Source of the DNA: DATEGZ01 sp035519535
GTDB lineage: Bacteria; Acidobacteriota; Vicinamibacteria; Vicinamibacterales; SCN-69-37
Direction: 5' to 3'
Assembly (NCBI GenBank): GCA_035519535.1
Contig: DATIWF010000125.1
Span: 1-64,000 of the forward strand
DNA length: 64,000 bases
Shown here: positions 25,043-35,945 of the stretch, in pieces
Position numbering within the stretch: the stretch's first letter is position 1
How the letters are laid out: each line of letters begins with the position of its first letter
The notes under the pieces: generated by a model
Database searches by the model: none
What the model was told of the DNA's origin: nothing
Seen by the model: the letters and a program-made list of their open reading frames with translations, nothing else
Translations under genes and position numbers: made by a program

Positions 25043-26197
25043 TTACCGCGTGATCTCGAGGATTCGCCCGGCCGCGACGATGCGCGCCTCCGCGTCTGCG
25101 GACCGCAGCAGGCGCCGCAGCGTGGCGACGTCGCCAGCGACGTTTTTCGCCAGTATCTGTCCGGCCTTCTGACGAATGGCCGGGTTCGGGTCGTTCATCA
25201 TTGCGTCCAGAGTGGCCTTGGCGGCGGCATTGTCGTACGGCGCGAGGCACTGCGCCGCCTCCGCCCGCACGAACGGCTCGGGGTCACTGAGAAGGGCGCG
25301 CGCGGTGTCGATCCATCCCGTGTCCGGACCAATCGCCGCCAGCGCAGCCGCCGCCTGGATGCGGAGCAGCGATGCCCCAGGCGCCCCGGCCGCGGTATCC
25401 ATCGCCTGGCGGAGGAACAGGACGCCAGACGCGTCGCCCAGCCGGCCCAGCGCACGCGCGGCGGAAAACCTGACGTAGTACGGCTGCTTCTCATCGAGCA
25501 GTGGCCGCAACTTACCGATGACCTCCGTCGCGCCGAGCTGGCCCAGCGCGTCAGCCGCCTGCGCGCGCGTGACGTCGTTCGTGGCATCGAGCAGCTTGAT
25601 GAGGGGCGGCACGGCCAGCTTGTTTCGGCTCCGCGCCAGCGCCTCGATGATTGGGCCCCGCGCGTCCGGTATCGACTCGAGCTGGTCGACGAGCGCGCGA
25701 ACCGCGCGGTCGTCGCCGACCGCGGCGAGCGCCTCGGTGTCGCCGAACTTGCCCCGTGCCGATTCCCTCGTCGCCTCCGCGAGTGCGTCCTGATCGCCGT
25801 CCGCGATGAGGGCCTGCAGCGCGCTGGGCCGCGTCGTCAGGTCTCCGAGGGCCTGGCGCAGACACGCGCGCGCCACGCGCCGCAGCGCGTACGGCTCATC
25901 CATGCGCCGCGCTCCGAGCCACTGCTCGTAGACGCCAAGGGCCCCCAGCCAGCCCGTCCGGGGCAGTTCCGCTTCGACGGCGAGGGACACGCCGGCCGAG
26001 CTGAGCGGGTATTGCGCCAGCAGTTGACCGGCTACCGACGCGGCATTGTTGGCATCGCCGCCGCTCAGGTAGGCCCAGCCCTGGGCGAGCAGGAGCGTCT
26101 CCTGCGAGGCCTGCGCCGCCTGCCGTGCGGCCGGCGCGGCCACGGCGGCCACGACAAGGACACCGGCGATCGTCACGCGCTGAAATGTTGCTGTCAT
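25043..26197 (-). CDS. Exported HEAT-repeat protein
   Basis: This 384-aa protein has an N-terminal signal-like segment (residues 8-26, VTIAGVLVVAAVAAPAARQ). It then has tandem helical repeats of about 30-35 residues of the PBS-lyase HEAT type: VPPLIKLLDATNDVTRAQAADALGQLG, IGKLRPLLDEKQPYYVRFSAARALGRLG, and at the end MMNDPNPAIRQKAGQILAKN. The first 120 residues look TPR-like (LLLAQGWAYLSGGDANNAASVAGQLL). Such proteins act as scaffolds; there is no enzymatic motif. It lies 14 nt after thiS on the same strand and upstream of the Cys-motif genes. Confidence 0.85.
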   Translation of the reverse strand: MTATFQRVTIAGVLVVAAVAAPAARQAAQASQETLLLAQGWAYLSGGDANNAASVAGQLLAQYPLSSAGVSLAVEAELPRTGWLGALGVYEQWLGARRMDEPYALRRVARACLRQALGDLTTRPSALQALIADGDQDALAEATRESARGKFGDTEALAAVGDDRAVRALVDQLESIPDARGPIIEALARSRNKLAVPPLIKLLDATNDVTRAQAADALGQLGATEVIGKLRPLLDEKQPYYVRFSAARALGRLGDASGVLFLRQAMDTAAGAPGASLLRIQAAAALAAIGPDTGWIDTARALLSDPEPFVRAEAAQCLAPYDNAAAKATLDAMMNDPNPAIRQKAGQILAKNVAGDVATLRRLLRSADAEARIVAAGRILEITR

Positions 26198-26211
26198 GGG
26201 TTTGTGCTCGA

Positions 26212-26415
26212 TCAGCCGCCTCCCACGAACGCCACGATCTCGATCTCCGCGGCGTCTTCGATCACGGTGTCGGCGTATCGCGCGCGCTTCACCACCGCGC
26301 GGTTGTACTCGACCGCGACGACGCGCGGGTCGATGTGAAGCTGGTCGAGCAGCGCGAGCACGGTCACGGGCGGTTCGAGCTCGCGACGTTCGCCGTTCAA
26401 GGTGATGCGGATCAT
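26212..26415 (-). CDS. thiS: Sulfur carrier protein ThiS
   Basis: This 67-aa ubiquitin-fold protein ends in the required Gly-Gly (FVGGG); its C-terminal thiocarboxylate donates sulfur to ThiG. The N-terminal strand MIRITLNGERRELEPPVTVLALLDQL and the VAVEYNRAVV segment are typical. Its ATG overlaps the stop of the upstream glycosyltransferase (ATGA). It is separated from thiG by 5.3 kb, which is unusual. Confidence 0.9.
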   Translation of the reverse strand: MIRITLNGERRELEPPVTVLALLDQLHIDPRVVAVEYNRAVVKRARYADTVIEDAAEIEIVAFVGGG

Positions 26416-27791
26416 GCCAGCTCCGACAGCATGCCCGCGCCGAACGGGTCGAGCAGCGCCTTCGCGTGGGCGAGCGCGTCGGGCCTCAAGTGCGCCGGCA
26501 GATCGACCGACGGGGGCGGCATCGCCGCCGCGCGGGCCATTGCCCGCTGGTAGTCGTCGGTCATTCGCTCGACCGTGTGCTCGCGCTCCCAGTATCGTCG
26601 CGCCGTGGCGCCCAGACGGGCCCGCAATCGGGGATCGGCCGCGAGCATCTCGATCGCCATGCGAAGCGAATGTTCCTCGTCCAGAATGTCCACGGCCACG
26701 GCCACCGCCGCGGCGTCGGCTTCGATCGACTCCGGACCCGGCGCGTGGCGGCGCCAGGTCCGCGGATCAAGTGTTGGGACGTCCGACAGGTGCGCATGGT
26801 CGACGATGACGGTCGGGCGGCCGGCGGCGAGGGCCTGGAGCCAGGGGCCCGAGACCTCGAGCGCGGTGGGCCAGCGCAGGTTCAGGCTGACATCCACCGC
26901 GGCGACGGCGTCATCGAAATCGTCGTCGCCGAGCGGACCGAGGATCGTGACGACGTCGCCGAGGGCCAGCGCGTCGAGGAGCCCGCTCAGATCGAGTTGT
27001 GAGTCGACGGCGCCGCCGAGCACCAGTCGCGCCTGGGGCGCGCGCGCGCGCGCCGCCGCAAATGCGCGGAGGATGGGCTCGACGCGTTTGTCGGCGGTCA
27101 GGCCGCCGAACACGCCGAAGACGATCGCGTCGGCCGGCAGGCACCAGCTCGCGCGTGTCGCTCGTCGGGCGGCCTCCGTCGGGAGGTCGCGGCGGCCTGA
27201 ACCGAGGGCGATGTGGACGATGGGCCGATCAGCCGGGCTCACCGGCGCCAGCTCGGCGCGGGCGCCGCGCGCGTGAACCGCCACGAGCCGGGCGGAGGCC
27301 AGGACCGCGCGCGTCATCGGCCATTCGTAGTAGTACACCCCGGCATAGCCGCGGACGGCGAGCTCCTCGAAGCCGTCGGCCGCCTCGGGATGGTTCCAGC
27401 GGAACTCCGCGCGATAGTCGGCTGTTCGATTCTGCGAGAGCATGGCGTGCCCACGCGCGTGGTGCAGGCGCGCGTCGTGGAGCACCACGAGGCCGGGCCA
27501 GCGAAACAGGTAGGGCCAGACGAACGCGTGGAGACGCGAATTGCCGACCTGATAGACCACGAGGTCGTAGGGCTGCTTGGCGTGGCGCCACACGAAATCG
27601 TGCGCGCTCGACACGCGCACCTCGCCAGCGGCCGGCGCGTCGTCTCCGACGCGCTCGAGCGGGACGCCGCGCTCGTCGACGAAGACGTCAATCGCGTGAT
27701 CGCGCGCCGCGAGCCGCGGCACGAGCTCCGCCGACCGTCCGGCGATGCCGCTCGGCTGCGGCGGCCAGGGCGTGAACCACGCGAGGCGCAT
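26412..27791 (-). CDS. Glycosyltransferase, GT4-like (GT-B fold)
   Basis: This 459-aa protein begins like group 1 glycosyltransferases (MRLAWFTPWPPQPSGIAGRSAELVPRLA). The C-terminal Rossmann half has the usual segments: FGVFGGLTADKRVEPILRAFA, RLVLGG, ILGPLGDDDFDDAVAAVDVSLNLRWPTALEVSG and a late ARRYWEREHTVERM. The EX7E-like region is degenerate (TALEVSGPWLQALAAGRP). Donor and acceptor are unknown. It starts the minus-strand series that continues into thiS. Confidence 0.82.
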   Translation of the reverse strand: MRLAWFTPWPPQPSGIAGRSAELVPRLAARDHAIDVFVDERGVPLERVGDDAPAAGEVRVSSAHDFVWRHAKQPYDLVVYQVGNSRLHAFVWPYLFRWPGLVVLHDARLHHARGHAMLSQNRTADYRAEFRWNHPEAADGFEELAVRGYAGVYYYEWPMTRAVLASARLVAVHARGARAELAPVSPADRPIVHIALGSGRRDLPTEAARRATRASWCLPADAIVFGVFGGLTADKRVEPILRAFAAARARAPQARLVLGGAVDSQLDLSGLLDALALGDVVTILGPLGDDDFDDAVAAVDVSLNLRWPTALEVSGPWLQALAAGRPTVIVDHAHLSDVPTLDPRTWRRHAPGPESIEADAAAVAVAVDILDEEHSLRMAIEMLAADPRLRARLGATARRYWEREHTVERMTDDYQRAMARAAAMPPPSVDLPAHLRPDALAHAKALLDPFGAGMLSELA

Positions 27792-27816
27792 GCGACCAGT
27801 GTAGTGCCGATTCGCA

Positions 27817-27822
27817 TATAGT
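27817..27822 (+). promoter_or_regulatory. -10-like element, possible leaderless start
   Basis: TATAGT matches the sigma-70 -10 consensus in five of six positions and ends 9 nt before the GTG of the downstream sugar epimerase-like gene. Transcription would begin at or next to the start codon, giving a leaderless mRNA. No good -35 is visible at the expected distance. Confidence 0.35.
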
Positions 27823-27831
27823 CAGGCCCGG

Positions 27832-28809
27832 GTGACCGCGACCTCTCGGCTCGTCGTCGTGACCGGCGCGACCGGTGCGGTGGGTCCGGCGATCGCGAAT
27901 CGATTCGCGACCGAACCCGGCGTCAGCGTGGTCGCAATCGCCCGTCACGCCGCGCCCACCGGCGTCCTCGCCCCGCAGGTGCAGTTCGAGGCCGGCGATC
28001 TGTTCGACGCCCGCACGACCGAGCGCGTCGCGGGCGCTGACATCGTCTGTCATCTCGCGGCGCGTCTGCACGTGACCGATCCGGATCCAGCGCTGCGGGC
28101 CGAATACGAGCGCGTCAACGTGGACGCCACGCGGCGTCTTGTGGACGCCACGCGGCCGACGGCGCGCTTCGTGTTCTTCAGCACCATCGACGTCTACGGG
28201 CCGACGCAGCCCGGAACCGTGGCGACGGAAGACACGGCGCCTCGTCCGCGATCGCTCTACGGCGAGACGAAGCTTCAAGCCGAGCGCCTGGTCCTGCAGC
28301 ACCCCGGCGGCGTGGTGCTGCGCCTCGCGGCTGTGTACGGGCCTCGCGTCAAGGCGAATTACGCGCGGTTGGCCCGCGCGCTCGCCCGGCATCGTTACGT
28401 GAGCATTGGATCGGGCCGCAACCTTCGGACGCTCATCAGCGAGCGGGACGCTGCCGAGGGCGCCCGGGTCGTGGCCACAGCCGCCGCGCTGCCGTCCCGG
28501 GTGTACAACCTCACGGATGGCCGCGTCCACAGCGTCCACGACATCGTCGGTGCGATCTGCGCGGCGCTCGGCCGGCGTCCGCCGCGCTGGTCGGTTCCCG
28601 GCCCGGTCGCCCGCGGCGCCGCCGTGATGGTCGATGGCGTCTTTCGTGCGCTTGGGCGTCACCCGCCCGTTACGCCGCAGATGATCGACAAACTGCAGGA
28701 AAACGTGGCCGTGTCGGGCGAGCGGCTGCAGCGCGAGCTGGGATTCGCGCCGCGACTCGACCTGGCGGCGGGTTGGCGCGAGGCGCTCGCGGCCCGCGAC
28801 CTGCCTTGA
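27832..28809 (+). CDS. NAD-dependent sugar-nucleotide epimerase/dehydratase (extended SDR)
   Basis: The 325-aa protein has the N-terminal cofactor motif VVVTGATGAVG, the catalytic serine strand FVFFSTIDVYG and the active-site pair LYGETK (YxxxK). The C-terminal third (VYNLTDGRVHSVHDIVGAICAALGRRPP) matches UDP-glucose 4-epimerase-like enzymes that sit beside initiating transferases. Substrate unknown. GTG start without a visible ribosome site. It is the first gene of a plus-strand trio with the CapD-like dehydratase and a polymerase/ligase. Confidence 0.82.
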   Translation: MTATSRLVVVTGATGAVGPAIANRFATEPGVSVVAIARHAAPTGVLAPQVQFEAGDLFDARTTERVAGADIVCHLAARLHVTDPDPALRAEYERVNVDATRRLVDATRPTARFVFFSTIDVYGPTQPGTVATEDTAPRPRSLYGETKLQAERLVLQHPGGVVLRLAAVYGPRVKANYARLARALARHRYVSIGSGRNLRTLISERDAAEGARVVATAAALPSRVYNLTDGRVHSVHDIVGAICAALGRRPPRWSVPGPVARGAAVMVDGVFRALGRHPPVTPQMIDKLQENVAVSGERLQRELGFAPRLDLAAGWREALAARDLP

Positions 28810-28933
28810 CACGTACGTACGCGGCTGTGACAATGAGCTTCGATTGATCCGTGCGGACCGCGGATCGGTCGCGCGGCAGCGCCTCCCCCTGCCGGCACGT
28901 TCGTTGTTGCCGACCTGAATGTCAGAAGGCGCC

Positions 28934-30783
<1,850 letters not shown>

Positions 30784-30787
<4 letters not shown>

Positions 30788-32655
30788 GCCGCGCGGTCTT
30801 CATCGCCGTCCGGCTCGGCGGCCTGACGCTGGCGGCGGTGCTGCTCGCGGCCTGGCTCGTTCTGCCGGTCCCGCTGGTCCTCAAGATTCTGCCGGCGCTC
30901 GCGCTCGTCGTGAGCCTCGTGCGTCCCGACGCCGGATTGCTGCTCGTCGCAGCTCTCGGACCGCTCGGCGACGTCGTCTCCGTCTGGGCGCAGTCGCCGT
31001 ACGTTCCGGCGCGCCTCTTCGAACAACTCGTGCTGGCGGTGGTGGTCGGCGCGGGCGTTCGGGTCTGGCGGCGAGAGCCAGTCCTTCGTCTGGCCGGTCC
31101 CGGCTTGCTCGTGGCGGCGGTGGCGATCGCGTCTGCCGTCGCCGTGCAACCGGTGCTGCTGATGAAACAGACGCCTGGCGCGGCTGCGGCAGACTATCTG
31201 CGCACGCTGTTCCGCGGCGGCTATTTCGAGCGCACGGGCCCGCTCGATCCAATCTTCCTCGCGGCGCTCGCGGTCGAAGGCGTCGCGCTCGCGGTCGTGG
31301 CCGAGCGGCTCGTGCGCGAGCACGCCGGGCTCGCGGTCCGCGTCGTCCAGCTGACCGTGCTGGGCCACGCCGGCGTGGCGCTCGTCACGCTCGAACGCAT
31401 GTTGGCCGCGGCGCTGCACACCGATTCCGTCGTCCGCTCGCTGGGGCACATGCTGGTGAGCTTTCGCATCAGCTCGTACGCGGATGTCAACGCGGCGGGC
31501 TCCGTGTTCGCGATGGTGCTCGTTGCCGGCGCCGGGTTGCTGGCGGATCGGCGATCGCGCTGGCCGATGGCCCTCGCACTGTCGTTTGTGGCCGCGGGGT
31601 TGTGGATCAGCGGATCGAGGGCGGCGTTTGCGGCCTTGGCGGTCGTCATCCTGTGCGGCGCAGGAATCGTGGCGCTGCGGGCGCGTGGCGCGGCCCGGTG
31701 GATCGCGGCGGCCGCTGCGTTGGCCGTGATTCTCGCGGGCGTGTGGGGCATCGCGCACTATCCGCCGGGCCGAAATTCCCCGGTGGCGATGGCCGCCAGG
31801 ACCCGCACGATCATGGCCGGCGTGGCGATGCGCATGTGGCGCACCGCGCCCGTGCTCGGCGTCGGCGTCGGCCGGTTCTACGACGAGTCGGCCGCCTTCG
31901 GCGCGGACGAGCTGCGCGTGGAGTGGCTTGGCGCAAGCAATGAAAACGCGCACAACAACTTCCTGCAGGTGCTGGCGGAACAGGGCATCGTGGGTCTCGG
32001 CGCGCTCCTCCTCGCGCTCGGCGTCGTGCTCGTGCCGGCGGTGCGCGCGCGCACGGACATGGCTCGGCCGCCCGGGGTGTTTCTGCCCGCGGGCATCGGC
32101 GTGTTCCTGCTGACCTGGCTGGCTGGTCATCCGCTGCTCGTGCCGGAAGCGGCGTTTGTGTTCTGGCTGTTGCTCGGCGTCCTCGCGGGTGCGACGAGTC
32201 CTCCCGTTCGACGGGGGCCGACGACCGCACTCGCGATCGCCGCGGTCGCGCTGCTGATCACGGCGCCCGCGCGCGCGGAACGCGAGATCCGCACTGCGGA
32301 TTTCGAGCACGTCGGCGTCGGCCTGTCGGTGTGGCGGCCCGCGCTCGACGGCGTGCGTTACCGCGAAGCCGGCGCGAACTTCGCGCTCTATCTGCCCGCC
32401 GACGGCCGAGCCGTCGCGCTGCCCCTCCGGCGCGCGCCCGGCGCACCGGATCCGCTCGTGCTGACGCTCTCGCTCAACGGCCGGCCGCTCACTGACGTGC
32501 GGCTGTCCGGCGACGGCTGGTCATCCGTGCCGTTGGAGCTGCCGAACGACCACCGACAGTTCGAGCTCGTCCGGTTCGCGGTTGCGCCGGCCACTCCCGC
32601 CGCGGACGGCGCGCCGCTCGTGCTGATGGGGAAGGCCGAGTCTCGATCACCCTGA
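30784..32655 (+). CDS. O-antigen polymerase/ligase (Wzy/WaaL-like) with C-terminal soluble domain
   Basis: This 623-aa membrane protein has about 12 predicted helices. The WaaL/PglL-type periplasmic signature ENAHNNFLQVLAEQGIVGLGALLLALG is present near residues 385-410. After the last helix (LLITAPARAERE) about 120 residues form a soluble beta-rich tail (LVLTLSLNGRPLTDVRLSGDGWSSVPLEL) with a bacteriocin-free, lectin-like look. The GTG start overlaps the dehydratase stop (GTGA). The last 9 nt overlap the convergent WecA-like gene. Polymerase versus ligase cannot be decided from sequence. Confidence 0.82.
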
Positions 32656-33684
32656 GCGCGCGCCGGGGTGCCGGGGGCGGCGACGCGCCGCCCGCCATTC
32701 CACCGCGAAGACCGCGATCGCGAGGGCGATCGACGGCCACGCGAGCTCGGGGCGGCGGTACGCCGCAAGCGCGAGGGCGGAGAGCACAGCCGCGGACGCG
32801 AGGAGCCAGCTCACCAGTCGAGCGTGCGACTCGCCCGGTTCGACGAACTGCTGATACGCGTGTTCCCGGTGCGCAGCCCCCAGCGCCGCGCCTCGCCGCG
32901 TGCGCGCGACGAGCGTGGCCACCGGGTCGAGCAGAAAGAGCGCCAGGCTGACGCCCGCCAGCAGCACGAGCCGCGAGCGCAGTGCCGGCGGACCGGTGAG
33001 CGGCAAAGCCGCGAGCAGGAATCCCACGAACGCGCTGCCGACGTCGCCGAGAAAAATTCTGGCCGGTGCCCAGTTGCGGACGAGGAACGCGCCGCACGCG
33101 GCCGCGGCAACGAGCGCCACGCCGGCGCCGCCTCCAGGCCACATCGCCCAGCCCAGCGCGCTCAGCGTCAGGATCGCCTGACCGGCGGCGAGGCCGTCCA
33201 CGCCGTCCATGAAATTGAAGAAGTTCGTCACGGCCACGAGCCAGACGATGGTCAGCAGCGGCCCGAGCAGTCCAAGCGGCACGTCGAGCGGCGGGGGCAG
33301 CGGCAGACGTTCGGGCGATCCGACGCTCGCGACGACCCAGACTGCGGCGACGAGTTGGGCGACCAGTCGCGGCGTGACCGTCAGGCCGTGGACGTCGTCC
33401 CAGAGCCCCACGGCCGCGACGAGCAGCGCGGCCGAGACGACGACCCAGACGTCGTGCGACGGGGCCACGGACGTCACGGAAGACGCCGCCGCGGCGGCGA
33501 GCACGCCGAGCACGATTCCGAGCCCTCCGCCTCGCGGCCGCGGCTCGACGTGCGAGCTCCGCTCGTTCGGAAGATCGAGCAGGCCGAGCCGGCGGGCGTG
33601 CCGCTCGACGAGCCACACGCCGGCCAGCGACGCCGCGAAGGCCACGGCGGCCAGCACGCCCCACGTCGTGGCGGCGTCAGTCAC
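32647..33684 (-). CDS. Polyprenyl-phosphate HexNAc-1-phosphate transferase, WecA/MraY family
   Basis: This 345-aa enzyme with about 10 membrane helices would start glycan assembly by moving a sugar-1-phosphate onto undecaprenyl phosphate. Family motifs are clear: PNERSSHVEPRPRGGG, the Asp pair in GLWDDVHGL, NFFNFMDGVDGLA, IFLGDVGSAFVGF and the cytoplasmic basic loop AAHREHAYQQ. Because the fnl genes lie directly upstream on the same strand, the donor may be UDP-GlcNAc, UDP-QuiNAc/FucNAc or a related HexNAc. Gap to the epimerase gene is 8 nt. Confidence 0.9.
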   Translation of the reverse strand: MTDAATTWGVLAAVAFAASLAGVWLVERHARRLGLLDLPNERSSHVEPRPRGGGLGIVLGVLAAAAASSVTSVAPSHDVWVVVSAALLVAAVGLWDDVHGLTVTPRLVAQLVAAVWVVASVGSPERLPLPPPLDVPLGLLGPLLTIVWLVAVTNFFNFMDGVDGLAAGQAILTLSALGWAMWPGGGAGVALVAAAACGAFLVRNWAPARIFLGDVGSAFVGFLLAALPLTGPPALRSRLVLLAGVSLALFLLDPVATLVARTRRGAALGAAHREHAYQQFVEPGESHARLVSWLLASAAVLSALALAAYRRPELAWPSIALAIAVFAVEWRAARRRPRHPGARSG

Positions 33685-33692
33685 GGGATCCG

Positions 33693-34838
33693 TCAGCCGA
33701 GGTCACGAAACCACGTGGTGCGCTGCACGTAGTCCACGTAGGACAGGACGATGCGCACGACCTTGCGCGACACCGCGGGATCGTCGTAGTCGGCGATGCG
33801 GAACCCGCCCGAGGGCCGGCCCTGCGCCGTGACGAGGTCGACGGCCTGCAGGATCCGATCTGGCGACACGCCGCTCATCACGGCGACGCCGGCATCCATG
33901 CCCTCGGGCCGTTCGTGCGCCTCGCGGATCATCACCGCGGGGAACCCCAGGATCGCGGCTTCCTCGGTCAGCGTGCCGCTGTCGGACAGGACGCAGAAGG
34001 CGCTCGACTGGAGCTTGACCCAGTCGAAGAAGCCGAACGGCTTGAGGAACTCGACGCGCGACCGGCGCAGGGCCGCGCGGCCGACGGCCCGCAGCCGCGC
34101 GCGCGTACGCGGGTGCGTGGACATCACGATGCGGCGGCGGTGCTGGCGCGCCAGACCTTCGAGCGCCGCGAGCAGGCGTCGCAGCCGCCTCGGCTCATCC
34201 ACGTTCTCCTCGCGGTGCGCGCTCACGACGAAGTAGCGGCCGGGCTCGAGCGCCAGGCGCGTGAGGACGTCGGATCGCTCGATCGCCGCCCGATGATGCG
34301 CCAGGACCTCGCGCATCAGCGATCCCGTCTTGATCACCGTCTCCGGCCGCAGGCCCTCGGCGAGCAGGTACGCGCGCGCCTGCTCGGTGAGCGGCATGTT
34401 GACGTCGCTGATGTGGTCGATGATCCGGCGGTTGATCTCCTCGGGCACGCGCTCGTCGAAGCAGCGGTTGCCGGCCTCGAGATGAAAGACCGGAATGCGC
34501 CGCCGCTTGGCTGCGATCGCCGACAGGCAGCTGTTCGTGTCGCCGTAGATGACGAGCGCCTCCGGCCGCACGCGCGCGAGGACCTCGTCGGCGCGGGCGA
34601 TGACGCGGCCGATCGTCTGCGCGGCGGTCGGGGCGGCCGCCCGCAGGAAGGCGTCCGGCCGGCGGATCGCCAGCTCGCGGAAGAACACGCCGTTGAGCTC
34701 GAAGTCGAAGTTCTGGCCCGTGTGGACGAGCGTGTGACTCGTGCGGCGGTCCAGCTCCGCGATGACCCGGCTGAGCTTGATGAGCTCGGGCCGCGTGCCC
34801 ACGATCGTCATCACCTTGAGTTTGCGCACAGGCAGCAT
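33693..34838 (-). CDS. fnlC: UDP-HexNAc 2-epimerase, FnlC/WbjD/CapG type
   Basis: This 381-aa non-hydrolysing 2-epimerase has VMTIVGTRPELIKLSRVIAELD, VHTGQNFDFELNGVFF, HLEAGNRCFDERVPEEINRRIIDH and LSDSGTLTEEAAILGFPAVMI. The HTGQNFD and EAGNRCFDERVPEE segments separate FnlC/CapG enzymes from WecB (HTGQHYD, EAGLRS). It would carry out the last step of UDP-L-FucNAc or UDP-L-QuiNAc synthesis after the dehydratase/5-epimerase and reductase encoded just upstream. A true WecB is present at 45963. Confidence 0.85.
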   Translation of the reverse strand: MLPVRKLKVMTIVGTRPELIKLSRVIAELDRRTSHTLVHTGQNFDFELNGVFFRELAIRRPDAFLRAAAPTAAQTIGRVIARADEVLARVRPEALVIYGDTNSCLSAIAAKRRRIPVFHLEAGNRCFDERVPEEINRRIIDHISDVNMPLTEQARAYLLAEGLRPETVIKTGSLMREVLAHHRAAIERSDVLTRLALEPGRYFVVSAHREENVDEPRRLRRLLAALEGLARQHRRRIVMSTHPRTRARLRAVGRAALRRSRVEFLKPFGFFDWVKLQSSAFCVLSDSGTLTEEAAILGFPAVMIREAHERPEGMDAGVAVMSGVSPDRILQAVDLVTAQGRPSGGFRIADYDDPAVSRKVVRIVLSYVDYVQRTTWFRDLG

Positions 34839-34859
34839 CCTCAGCCGGGGCGGGCCGCG

Positions 34860-35918
34860 TCAGCGGAGCAGCTCGGCGGTTGCGAGATCGACCTGACCCA
34901 CGAGGAGCTGGTTCTGCCGCAGCAGCGCCCGGGCGGTCTCGAGATCGACGGGATGATCGGCCGAGCTGTACTCCGCGTCGATCGTCGCCGCGCTGGACTC
35001 GCGCCGGAGCTCCGGCAGCATGGGCGCGATCACATAGTAGCTGCCGCGACGGTACGTGTGCCGGCACTCCTCTTCGGAGACGAGGATCTCGTGGTCCTTT
35101 TCGCCCGGCCGCGCCTGCGTGACTTCGATCGCGATGTTTCGATCCTCGATGAGCGCGCGGGCCACGTCCATGATGTAGGCCGAGGGCGCGACCGGGACGA
35201 CGATTTCGCCGGGGGCGGCGTGCTCGACCGCTTCGAACACGGTGTCCACCGCCTGGTCGAGCGTCATCAGGAACCGCGTCATCGTCTTGGCCGTGACCGT
35301 GACCGGCCCGCCGCGCTGGATCTGCTGATGAAAGAGCGGGATCACCGACCCGCGCGATGCCAGGACGTTGCCGTAGCGGACGCACACGAAGCGCGTCGCC
35401 GCATTGAGCACGTTCGCGGCGATCAGCAGGCGCTCGCCAATCGCCTTCGTCATCCCCATCACGTTGACGGGCTTGCACGCCTTGTCCGTGCTGATGCCGA
35501 CGACGACTTCGACCGGCAGCCGGAAATCGCCGATCGCGCGGACGATGTTGGCCGCGCCCAGACAATTGGTGAGCACGGCCTGCTCGGGGAAGTACTCGCA
35601 GACGGGCACCTGCTTGAGCGCGGCGGCGTTGAACACGATGTCCGCGTCGCGCACGGCCGCCGAGACGTCCGCGTACGACCGCACGTCGCCGATCCGGAAC
35701 TCGAGCAGGCGGCTGAAGTTGGCGTAGATGACTTCGTCGGTGCTCGCCTGCCGGTGCTGGTACGACAGCCGCATCTCGTGCTGCTTGGCCTCGTCGCGCG
35801 AGAGCACGATCACCTTCTTTGGCGTCCCGCAGTCGCCCGAGAGCAGACGGCGCACCAGCACCTGGCCCAGCGAGCCCGTGCCGCCTGTGACGAGAATCCG
35901 CTTGCCGGTCAGGTCCAT
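34860..35918 (-). CDS. fnlA: UDP-GlcNAc 4,6-dehydratase/5-epimerase, FnlA/WbjB/CapE type
   Basis: This 352-aa soluble SDR enzyme opens the L-FucNAc/L-QuiNAc pathway. The motifs are RILVTGGTGSLGQVLVRRLL, FNAAALKQVPVCEYFPEQAVLTNCLGA, GISTDKACKPVNVMGMTK (MxxxK in place of YxxxK, as is normal in this family) and YGNVLASRGSVIPLF. It lacks the membrane helices of the CapD-like gene at 28934. A GAAGGAG ribosome site precedes the ATG. It lies between the reductase and the 2-epimerase. Confidence 0.88.
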   Translation of the reverse strand: MDLTGKRILVTGGTGSLGQVLVRRLLSGDCGTPKKVIVLSRDEAKQHEMRLSYQHRQASTDEVIYANFSRLLEFRIGDVRSYADVSAAVRDADIVFNAAALKQVPVCEYFPEQAVLTNCLGAANIVRAIGDFRLPVEVVVGISTDKACKPVNVMGMTKAIGERLLIAANVLNAATRFVCVRYGNVLASRGSVIPLFHQQIQRGGPVTVTAKTMTRFLMTLDQAVDTVFEAVEHAAPGEIVVPVAPSAYIMDVARALIEDRNIAIEVTQARPGEKDHEILVSEEECRHTYRRGSYYVIAPMLPELRRESSAATIDAEYSSADHPVDLETARALLRQNQLLVGQVDLATAELLR

Positions 35919-35945
35919 CCGTCGTGCGCTCCTTCGCGCTCTAGC

